Below the pieces are notes generated by a model. It was given only the letters and a program-made list of their open reading frames with translations, was not told the DNA's origin and made no database searches. A program made the translations under genes and the position numbers. Below are positions 1 through 5,193 of a stretch of 6,881 bases of DNA, piece after piece (the stretch's first letter is position 1; every line of letters begins with the position of its first letter). Origin of the DNA: Thermoplasmata archaeon (GTDB taxonomy: Archaea; Thermoplasmatota; Thermoplasmata; Thermoplasmatales; Thermoplasmataceae); NCBI GenBank assembly GCA_021804185.1, contig JAJZKL010000056.1, forward strand, positions 1-6,881, written 5' to 3'.

Positions 1-93
1 CTGCTCCGAATATGTTGTCACTCCATCAACCAGGCCTAGATCCACACCTTCCTGAATTTCCTTCACACTTGCCGTATCAAGAAATATTTTCAT
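1..93 (-). CDS. tal: Transaldolase, N-terminal fragment (runs off window edge)
   Basis: Only the first 31 codons are present. They read MKIFLDTASVKEIQEG and then VDLGLVDGVTT, which is the first strand and helix of the small single-domain transaldolase family (MipB/TalC type, usually about 215-225 aa). These enzymes move a dihydroxyacetone unit between sugar phosphates in the non-oxidative pentose phosphate pathway, through a Schiff-base lysine that would lie outside this window. The ATG at 93-91 has a strong Shine-Dalgarno 9 nt upstream, and the gene overlaps the end of the transketolase C-subunit by 17 bp, so it is the third cistron of that operon. After VTT the family almost always has NPS/T; here the frame reads YSEQ instead, encoded by bases that are identical to part of ftsZ. 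The last four codons are therefore probably foreign (see findings). Family assignment is confident; the terminal residues are not. Confidence 0.85.
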   Translation of the reverse strand, partial: MKIFLDTASVKEIQEGVDLGLVDGVTTYSEQ

Positions 94-1033
94 ATTTAGG
101 TTCCTCCCTGAAACATGTTTCTGCTGTCTTCACTATATCATCAACTCCCATATGAAAATATTCGAAAAGCTCCCAGGATTTCCCGGATTTGCCAAAGGAA
201 TCATTCATTCCAAGCCGTGCCACTTTCACCGGATATTCCTCTGAAACAATTTCAGCAACCCTGCTTCCAAGGCCGTTAAAGATGGAATGTTCCTCCACAG
301 TTACTATTTTACCGGTATCTCTTGCAGCCTTCAGAATAGCACCCCGGTCTATGGGTTTTATTGATGACATGTTAATGACTCTGGCTGAAATGCCCCTTCC
401 CCTCAGAACCTCTGCAGCCTTGAGGGCAAAGGATAGCATAACGCCCATTCCTATTATTGTTATATCAGATCCATCCAGAAATGTTACAGATTTGCCAGGC
501 CGGAACTGATAATCCGGTTCATTAAGAACCGGAAATTTCTCTCTTGATAGCCTGACGTAATTTGGCCCAGACCCTTTCTCTACAAGGTAATCTATAACGG
601 ATCTTGTCTCTATGGAATCTACAGGGACAGTTACCTTCATGTTCGGCAGGCCAGCCATTATCCCCACATCCTCAACAATCTGATGTGTAGCACCATCCTC
701 GCCAACAGTTATCCCGGCATGGGTGACGACAAAGTTTGCTGAAACGTTATTGTAGCAGATTGACTGCCTCAACTGTTCATAGGTCCTCATCAGAAACACT
801 GCAAATGTAGATGCAAAAACCTTCTTTCCTGAAAGAGCCAGTCCGGCAGCAGCCGATACCATTGACTGCTCCGAAATCCCCATGTTGAAGAATCTTTCCG
901 GGAATTCCTTTCCGAAGAGCCCTGTCTTCGTAGATGATGACAGGTCTGCATCCAGAACAACAATGTCTTTATGGATAGAACCAAGTTTTTTCAGTTCCTC
1001 CCCGTAAGTGTCCCTGAGGCTTTCACTTGTCAT
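77..1033 (-). CDS. Transketolase, C-terminal subunit
   Basis: This 318-aa protein is the pyrimidine-binding plus C-terminal half of transketolase, a separate polypeptide in many archaea. With the N-subunit it would transfer two-carbon ketol units between sugar phosphates using thiamine diphosphate (TPP). Residues 48-56 read FFNMGISEQ; E55 corresponds to the conserved glutamate that protonates the TPP aminopyrimidine ring. Residues 103-117 (THAGITVGEDGATHQ) match the conserved substrate/cofactor loop with its two histidines. The C-terminal domain follows from about residue 190 (DITIIGMG, then VEEHSIFNGLGS). Length is normal for the subunit. The ATG at 1033 overlaps the upstream TGA as ATGA (4 bp), and GGTGAT 5 nt upstream is a reasonable SD, so translation is probably coupled. 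No frameshift or missing core residue was seen. 1-deoxyxylulose-5-phosphate synthase shares the fold, but that family is a single long chain and archaea use the mevalonate route. Confidence 0.94.
   Translation of the reverse strand: MTSESLRDTYGEELKKLGSIHKDIVVLDADLSSSTKTGLFGKEFPERFFNMGISEQSMVSAAAGLALSGKKVFASTFAVFLMRTYEQLRQSICYNNVSANFVVTHAGITVGEDGATHQIVEDVGIMAGLPNMKVTVPVDSIETRSVIDYLVEKGSGPNYVRLSREKFPVLNEPDYQFRPGKSVTFLDGSDITIIGMGVMLSFALKAAEVLRGRGISARVINMSSIKPIDRGAILKAARDTGKIVTVEEHSIFNGLGSRVAEIVSEEYPVKVARLGMNDSFGKSGKSWELFEYFHMGVDDIVKTAETCFREEPKYENIS
103..108 (-). promoter_or_regulatory. Shine-Dalgarno site for transaldolase
   Basis: GGGAGG on the minus strand lies 9 nt before the transaldolase ATG, inside the last codons of the transketolase C-subunit gene. 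It is the strongest SD-like sequence in the window. It supports both the ATG at 93 and translation of this gene as an internal cistron of a polycistronic mRNA. Confidence 0.7.
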
Positions 1034-1860
1034 GGAACATCACCAGAAAGTTCCCTGAGGGCTCTCTCATATTCATCATCGTTTGCAGGAGGGCTTCCAT
1101 GGTATTTTGGGTTGTTCTCCATATAGCTGACCCCCTTTCCTTTCACTGTGTTTGCCAGAATGAATGTTGGTTTCCCTCTGAAGTTTTTAGCCTTCTCCAC
1201 TGCCCCTATAATTTCCTCATAATCATGGCCATTTATCTCAAAAACCTCCCATCCGAAGGAAGAGACCATCTCCCTTATGTTGTTCTGGGGCATTATATCA
1301 TCAGTGAATCCATCCAGCTGGACCCGATTCCTGTCCAGTATAACAGTCATGTTGTCAAGCGAATATTTATGGCCAGCCATTAATGATTCCCAGACACTTC
1401 CTTCCTGAAGCTCACCGTCTCCTATGATAGCATAAACATGATAATTTTTTCTGTCTAATTTCCCTGCCAGTGCCATTCCCACAGCAATGCCTATCCCCTG
1501 GCCCAGGGATCCGGTGGAAGCTTCCACGCCCGGCACACCGCGATGAACATGCCCTTCAAGTTTTGAAGAAATTTTCCTGAAGCCGCTCAGATATTCCTCT
1601 GGAAAGAAGCCTCTGATCGCAAGGGTCGCATATAAGCCAGGAGAGGCATGTCCCTTACTCAATACAAGCCTGTCACGATCCGGATCATCAGGTTTGAGAG
1701 GATCAATATTCATCTCACGGAAATAAAGAACCGTGAGAACGTCTGCAATACTCAGAGAGCCTCCAGGATGACCGCTTTTGGCGGAATAGACCATCTCTAT
1801 GACCCTCTTTCTTATCTGTGCCGATATTCCCTTCAGATCACTGACACTGATTTGTTCCAT
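1030..1860 (-). CDS. Transketolase, N-terminal (TPP-binding) subunit
   Basis: This 276-aa protein is the TPP pyrophosphate-binding half of transketolase. Visible motifs are SGHPGG at 29-34, LSKGHASP at 67-74, TGSLGQG at 116-122, and the metal/TPP motif starting GDGELQEG at 147-154 and ending near N178. GKG at about 250 and a conserved KYHG stretch near the end also fit. Residues match the archaeal split-enzyme arrangement in which this chain pairs with the product of the overlapping downstream gene. The ATG at 1860 is preferred because GGAG lies 8 nt upstream; an in-frame TTG at 1890 would add 10 residues but overlaps an inverted repeat and has no SD. It is the first cistron of the operon (N-subunit, C-subunit, transaldolase), which covers the interconversion of triose, tetrose, pentose, hexose and heptose phosphates. 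Catalytic motifs appear intact. Confidence 0.94.
   Translation of the reverse strand: MEQISVSDLKGISAQIRKRVIEMVYSAKSGHPGGSLSIADVLTVLYFREMNIDPLKPDDPDRDRLVLSKGHASPGLYATLAIRGFFPEEYLSGFRKISSKLEGHVHRGVPGVEASTGSLGQGIGIAVGMALAGKLDRKNYHVYAIIGDGELQEGSVWESLMAGHKYSLDNMTVILDRNRVQLDGFTDDIMPQNNIREMVSSFGWEVFEINGHDYEEIIGAVEKAKNFRGKPTFILANTVKGKGVSYMENNPKYHGSPPANDDEYERALRELSGDVP
1039..1044 (-). promoter_or_regulatory. Shine-Dalgarno site for transketolase C-subunit
   Basis: GGTGAT on the minus strand, 5 nt before the ATG at 1033, matches the consensus GGAGGTGAT in its 3' part. It lies inside the end of the N-subunit gene. Together with the ATGA stop/start overlap it supports coupled translation of the two subunits. 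Confidence 0.5.
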
Positions 1861-1868
1861 CTTTATTT

Positions 1869-1872
1869 CTCC
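1869..1872 (-). promoter_or_regulatory. Shine-Dalgarno site deciding the transketolase N-subunit start
   Basis: GGAG on the minus strand lies 8 nt before the ATG at 1860. It favours that codon over the in-frame TTG at 1890, which has no comparable motif upstream. Confidence 0.55.
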
Positions 1873-1878
1873 ATTATC

Positions 1879-1899
1879 ATCAGGTTTCAAAGACCTGAT
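1879..1899. repeat. 7-bp inverted repeat in the transketolase operon leader
   Basis: ATCAGGT (1879-1885) and ACCTGAT (1893-1899) form a perfect inverted repeat around a 7-nt spacer. A further half-site ACCTGA follows at 1902-1907, giving a 9-bp direct spacing from the second arm. The element sits between the likely TATA box (1920-1925) and the ATG at 1860, roughly where transcription should start. That position would suit a repressor operator or a 5' mRNA hairpin. The repeat is visible in sequence; the role is inferred. Confidence 0.4.
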
Positions 1900-1918
1900 A
1901 TACCTGAATTCCCACGAT

Positions 1919-1930
1919 GTTTAAATTAAT
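1919..1930 (-). promoter_or_regulatory. Probable TATA box of the transketolase-transaldolase operon
   Basis: The minus strand reads ATTAATTTAAAC in the 90-bp gap between the ftsZ stop and the transketolase N-subunit ATG. An archaeal start about 25 nt downstream would fall near 1897, giving a leader of about 37 nt that includes the SD and the inverted repeat. No other convincing AT-rich box lies in the gap. This is assigned by position and composition only. Confidence 0.45.
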
Positions 1931-1950
1931 TTTTTAACAGGCCAAGCTAA

Positions 1951-3024
1951 TTAGGAGACTGTATCAATATCGTCTTCATTGTTCCTATCTGAATCCACTC
2001 TTCTATATGGGTTTGGCAAACCGGTGGCAACTATGAGTATTTCCACTGTGCCGTCATATTTCTGATCAACAGTAGCGCCCCATATAATCCTGGCATGTTT
2101 TCCCACTTTTTTCCTTATCATCTCCACTGCGCTGCTGGCCTCTTCAAGCTGAAGATCTCTGCCCCCTGTCACGTTGATGATGACGCCAGTGGCCCCAGAA
2201 AGGTCCAGATTAAGAAAAGGCGAATTTATTGCTTTTTCAACAGCCTTTTCTATTCTTTCACCAGCCTCGTCATCAGACATCCCCATCCCTATCATGGCAA
2301 GGCCTGAATTCTTCATTACAGTCCTAAGGTCATTGAAATCCAGGTTGATCAGGCCCGGTTTAGTTACAAGGTCGGATATTCCAGTAATGGACTTTACTAT
2401 GATCTCATCCGCAAAACGGAATGCCTTCTCAAGCGGCAGATCCGGGACAAGCTCAAGGAGCTTATCATTGGGTATTATTATTACGCTGTCAGAGTTCCTC
2501 AATAGCCTTGAAAGCCCGTAATCTGCATTCTCCATTCTTTTTCTGCCCTCGGATTTGAATGGAAGCGTTACCACTGATATAGAGAGAACATTGCTATCCT
2601 TTGCCCTTGAAGCAATATAGGGTGCTGCCCCTGTTCCAGTCCCTCCCCCAAGGCCAGCGGTTATGAAAACAATGTTTGTCCCTGACAGATATTTCATAAT
2701 GTCCCTGTCTGATTCTTTTGCGGACTGTTCACCTACCTTTGGTTCTGCACCTGAGCCAAGGCCTCTCGTGAGATTTTTTCCCAAAAGGATTTTGTGATTG
2801 GCCTTTATCTTCAGGAGATGTTTTGCGTCAGTATTACAGGCTATAAGTGTTGAGCCATTTATGCCTTCCTTCATGAGTCTGTTGATTGTGTTCGATCCAG
2901 CTCCCCCTGCTCCGAATATGTTGATCTTTACCCTGAGCTTTTCAAGATAATCCTTCAGCTCCTCTTCGGAAGTTGCGAAGTCATCGTCCTCTTCGTCAAA
3001 AGTGATATCACTCATCTCCTGCAT
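1951..3024 (-). CDS. ftsZ: Cell-division GTPase FtsZ
   Basis: FtsZ is a tubulin-like GTPase that polymerises into the division ring. With the ATG at 3024 the protein has 357 aa. It begins with an acidic tail of about 30 residues (runs of D/E at 10-15 and 20-22). The nucleotide-binding loop FGAGGAGSN is at 37-45, the tubulin signature GGGTGTG at 126-132, and the T7 synergy loop NLDFND at 227-232 with both catalytic aspartates (D229, D232). The C-terminal tail is short, charged and acidic. All active-site elements are present, so it should be a functional polymerising FtsZ rather than a CetZ-type homologue. An in-frame TTG at 3066 would add 14 residues but overlaps a palindrome and a TATA-like box, so I reject it. 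The ATG at 3015 (SD absent, suitable for a leaderless transcript) is a real alternative start. The gene lies 48 bp after the glycosyltransferase on the same strand. A 17-bp piece (2907-2923) recurs at the window's first bases. Confidence 0.96.
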   Translation of the reverse strand: MQEMSDITFDEEDDDFATSEEELKDYLEKLRVKINIFGAGGAGSNTINRLMKEGINGSTLIACNTDAKHLLKIKANHKILLGKNLTRGLGSGAEPKVGEQSAKESDRDIMKYLSGTNIVFITAGLGGGTGTGAAPYIASRAKDSNVLSISVVTLPFKSEGRKRMENADYGLSRLLRNSDSVIIIPNDKLLELVPDLPLEKAFRFADEIIVKSITGISDLVTKPGLINLDFNDLRTVMKNSGLAMIGMGMSDDEAGERIEKAVEKAINSPFLNLDLSGATGVIINVTGGRDLQLEEASSAVEMIRKKVGKHARIIWGATVDQKYDGTVEILIVATGLPNPYRRVDSDRNNEDDIDTVS

Positions 3025-3031
3025 TGGTAAA

Positions 3032-3036
3032 CCCTT
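3032..3036 (-). promoter_or_regulatory. SD-like site for ftsZ
   Basis: AAGGG (within GAAGGGT) on the minus strand lies 7 nt before the ATG at 3024. It is a partial match to the archaeal SD and favours 3024 over 3015 if ftsZ is read from a leadered mRNA, for example read-through from the glycosyltransferase. Confidence 0.35.
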
Positions 3037-3039
3037 CAA

Positions 3040-3047
3040 GATAAATA
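3040..3047 (-). promoter_or_regulatory. Possible TATA box for ftsZ
   Basis: TATTTATC on the minus strand lies in the 48-bp gap before ftsZ. A start 25-28 nt downstream of its centre falls at about 3015-3019, next to the second ATG (3015). It could therefore give ftsZ its own nearly leaderless transcript. The match to consensus is moderate. Confidence 0.35.
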
Positions 3048-3049
3048 GA

Positions 3050-3068
3050 TTTTGCAGAAATTGCAAAA
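3050..3068. repeat. Perfect 7-bp inverted repeat upstream of ftsZ
   Basis: TTTTGCA (3050-3056) and TGCAAAA (3062-3068) are exact reverse complements with a 5-nt spacer. They sit between the glycosyltransferase stop (3073) and the ftsZ start, immediately upstream of the TATA-like box. A symmetric site there suits binding by a dimeric regulator. As RNA it could form a small hairpin after the glycosyltransferase stop codon, but no U-run follows on the minus strand. Confidence 0.45.
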
Positions 3069-3072
3069 CAGA

Positions 3073-4290
3073 TTATCGAGTAAGCCACTTTGTGGTTTTC
3101 CAGAACGTCAACAGTCCGTATATCATTGTCACAAAGAGTATTCCGGAAGCCAGAGCGCCGTAACCAAGTGTCCTTAGCCTTTCTTTCTTGATATTGCTTA
3201 AAACAGTGCCAAGGAAAATGAATGAACCGATATCACTTCCCATTCCAAAGGATATTTTGCCGTAAAGAATGGAGGAAAGTTCACCTTTGTTCAGGAGGAA
3301 AGCTCCTCTGATGACATCAAGAAGGAATTCAGGGCCTGAGAGATTGGAGAAGAAAGCATATACCCTTATGAGAATCAGTGCCAGCGCTATAAGAGGAAGC
3401 ATGTATGAATAAATAAGTTCAAAAGAGTAGAATTTTCCAGCTTTGAAGACATTCCCTGTTTTAAGTTCACGGCCGAATCGGATCCACTCGGACCTTGACC
3501 ACCTAATATTCTGAAGGAAAAACTTCTTCATTGTTTTCTGTGGGTAGGTTATTACTTCGACATCATAATCCTTCACCAGCTTGTATCCACTCTGAATCGT
3601 ATGCATGGCAAGCTGCCAGTCTTCACCAAGCATTGTATGCTTTCCAGCAACCCTCAGATTGGCAAATTCTCCTGAAAGGATAAGTGGTTTGATTATCTCT
3701 GTCCTGTACATTATGCATGCTCCATCAAGGTGCAATACAGCATTATGCACAGACATAGCCCTGTAAACAACCTCCCTTGATCTTTCTATGAATTCTGCCC
3801 CATAAGCCTGGGGCTGTCCAGTGTTCTTCACAACCAGATTTGGGCCTACGCCACCTACCTCTGGCCTGAAGTTTGATGCCATTGCCACAGCTGCACCATC
3901 TGGGAGTATAGTATCGCTGTCTATAAGCAAAGTCAAAGGGGTTGAAACTTCATGCATGCCTCTTTCAATTGCCTTTTTCTGACCCCCTCTGATCTCCTGC
4001 AGAATAAATCTGGCTCCATGCTTTTCTGCAATACTTCTATATGGCTCATCACAGGAGTCACCGACAACTATTACAGGGCATCCCTGATCCTTTGCAGCCT
4101 GCATGCACTCGTTAAAAATTTCCGGGTCTTCGTTATATACCGGAACAAGGATAGTTATATCCTCCGGCCTGGACTCGACTTTCTCCATTGGCTTGGAATA
4201 TTTCCAGGAGATTATTGCATTGACTAGAAAATAGATCAATGAAGTGAGTGTCAGTGCAGCCAGTACCAGGTACAGTGTGAATAGGATCAA
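3073..4290 (-). CDS. Membrane GT2 glycosyltransferase (hyaluronan/cellulose-synthase-like)
   Basis: This 405-aa protein fits processive family-2 glycosyltransferases, which use a nucleotide sugar on the cytoplasmic side of the membrane. A hydrophobic segment spans about residues 3-27. The GT-A domain starts at 47-55 (ILVPVYNED), has the metal/nucleotide DSD at 124-126, the acceptor-side GED at 222-224 and QNIRW at 260-264, a version of the Q(Q/R)xRW motif of processive enzymes. Two to three further hydrophobic segments follow (about 294-315, the low 360s, and 378-398). Substrate and product cannot be read from sequence; surface polysaccharide or glycolipid synthesis is the inference, supported by the divergent nucleotide-sugar epimerase. 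The start is TTG at 4290: an in-frame TGA lies only 4 codons upstream (4300-4302) and no earlier ATG exists in frame. TTTAATAAT 22-30 nt upstream fits a leaderless transcript beginning at this TTG. The transcript may continue into ftsZ. Confidence 0.88.
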   Translation of the reverse strand: MILFTLYLVLAALTLTSLIYFLVNAIISWKYSKPMEKVESRPEDITILVPVYNEDPEIFNECMQAAKDQGCPVIVVGDSCDEPYRSIAEKHGARFILQEIRGGQKKAIERGMHEVSTPLTLLIDSDTILPDGAAVAMASNFRPEVGGVGPNLVVKNTGQPQAYGAEFIERSREVVYRAMSVHNAVLHLDGACIMYRTEIIKPLILSGEFANLRVAGKHTMLGEDWQLAMHTIQSGYKLVKDYDVEVITYPQKTMKKFFLQNIRWSRSEWIRFGRELKTGNVFKAGKFYSFELIYSYMLPLIALALILIRVYAFFSNLSGPEFLLDVIRGAFLLNKGELSSILYGKISFGMGSDIGSFIFLGTVLSNIKKERLRTLGYGALASGILFVTMIYGLLTFWKTTKWLTR

Positions 4291-4422
4291 GTCTCTTTTT
4301 CATCTTCTCTCATTATTAAAGAGTTTTGGTGCATTCTTTCATTTTTTCCTTGATAGACATCCAAGGCAGACAGAAATTGAGATTAAAATTAATAGATCAA
4401 TTAACATAAAGATAGGAAAACA
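4291..4422. promoter_or_regulatory. Divergent promoter region between glycosyltransferase and epimerase
   Basis: This 132-bp gap is AT-rich with no coding potential seen. On the minus strand TTTAATAAT (4312-4320) lies 22-30 nt before the glycosyltransferase TTG and is its likely TATA box. On the plus strand TTAAAATTAATAG (4383-4395) lies 28-40 nt before the epimerase ATG and is the best TATA candidate there, leaving a leader of roughly 8-10 nt. AGGA at 4414-4417 is a weak SD 5 nt before that ATG. A short AT-rich inverted repeat, TTAAT (4389-4393) with ATTAA (4400-4404), overlaps the epimerase promoter but is weak evidence given the base composition. Confidence 0.5.
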
Positions 4423-5193
4423 ATGAAGGTTCTTGTCACAGGCCATAAGGGGTTCATAGGTACTCAGGTATTTTCTGATCTGAAAGAGTCAGGGCTCAGC
4501 GTTAATGGTTTTGATCTTGGAGATGCTTTTCCCGCCGAAACATATGATTTCATAGTTCATCTTGCAGCCAGAACTCTAATAAGAAAATCTCTTGAGAAGC
4601 CCTATGAATATTATGAGGACAACATGGGTCTTTCCATGAAACTAATAGAGAAATCTAGAATTGACGGGTCAGTCATGATATTTCCCACCTCAGGTTCAGT
4701 TATGGAGGCAACGAACCCATATTCTCTTTCCAAAAAACAGATAGTTGAATGGTTAAATCTTTACAATAACCTGTTCGGCACTGGTTCATATATACTTAAG
4801 TTTTACAATGTCTACGGGCCAACAAGCAGAAAAGGAGCTGTATATCTTTTCTCAAAGGCTGCAGTGGAAGGCTCCTCTGCAGTGATTTACGGGGATGGTA
4901 GCCATAGAAGAGATTTCATTCATGTAAGGGATGTCTCTAAAATAATCCTTAACACAATAATGGGTAGATACACCGAAAGAGAGCTGGAGGTGGGAACAGG
5001 TACAGGAACCTCAGTTATGGAACTACTTAGGAAGGTAGAAACTATAACAGGCAAAAAAATTGCCACTGAAACGAAGCCTTACGTTCTTCCTGAAGCTGAA
5101 GATCTTCACGCTGCCAAACCACTCCTGGATTCCTTCATCCACATTGATGATGGGATAAGGGAAGTGGTGAAGGCAGTTCAAAGCTCAGGATGA
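4423..5193 (+). CDS. NAD-dependent sugar epimerase/dehydratase (extended SDR)
   Basis: This 256-aa protein belongs to the extended short-chain dehydrogenase/reductase family that acts on nucleotide sugars, such as UDP-glucose 4-epimerases and dTDP-glucose 4,6-dehydratases. Residues 6-13 (TGHKGFIG) form the dinucleotide-binding glycine motif. VHLAA (45-49) is the conserved strand before the cofactor. Catalytic Y100 and K104 lie in NPYSLSK, with T89/S90 of PTSGS as the expected Ser/Thr partner. FYNVYGP (127-133) and GDGSHRRDFIHVRDV (157-171) are further family blocks that contact the nucleotide. It is shorter than the usual 300-340 aa, with compression between the SGS block and the catalytic Tyr and in the C-terminal substrate domain, so the exact substrate is uncertain. 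It diverges from the membrane glycosyltransferase, suggesting nucleotide-sugar supply for surface glycans. Its end overlaps the convergent acyl-CoA ligase gene by 9 bp. Confidence 0.88.
   Translation: MKVLVTGHKGFIGTQVFSDLKESGLSVNGFDLGDAFPAETYDFIVHLAARTLIRKSLEKPYEYYEDNMGLSMKLIEKSRIDGSVMIFPTSGSVMEATNPYSLSKKQIVEWLNLYNNLFGTGSYILKFYNVYGPTSRKGAVYLFSKAAVEGSSAVIYGDGSHRRDFIHVRDVSKIILNTIMGRYTERELEVGTGTGTSVMELLRKVETITGKKIATETKPYVLPEAEDLHAAKPLLDSFIHIDDGIREVVKAVQSSG
5050..5064 (-). terminator. Possible oligo-T terminator for the acyl-CoA ligase transcript
   Basis: On the minus strand this reads GGCAATTTTTTTGCC: a T7 run within a 5-bp inverted repeat (GGCAA/TTGCC), about 120 nt beyond the ligase stop. Archaeal RNA polymerase can terminate at T-runs on the non-template strand. 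The site lies inside the epimerase coding sequence, where the A-run also encodes Lys-Lys, so it may be only codon use. Confidence 0.2.

Noticed and set aside
189..509. Plus-strand open frame opposite the transketolase C-subunit
   Set aside because: It lies wholly inside a well-supported gene on the other strand, with low-complexity Ser/Pro/Thr-rich translation and no recognisable motif.
1027..1383. Plus-strand open frame opposite the transketolase N-subunit
   Set aside because: Antisense shadow of a conserved enzyme, with no SD or promoter and a composition unlike a real protein.
1861..1890. TTG start at 1890 for the transketolase N-subunit
   Set aside because: It adds ten poorly conserved-looking residues across an inverted repeat; the ATG at 1860 has GGAG at good spacing.
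2174..2521. Plus-strand open frames opposite ftsZ (also 2095-2307)
   Set aside because: Two mutually overlapping frames opposite the conserved FtsZ core; explained by codon bias of the true gene.
3025..3066. TTG start at 3066 for FtsZ
   Set aside because: The extra codons fall on a palindrome and a TATA-like box, and two ATGs with better signals lie downstream.
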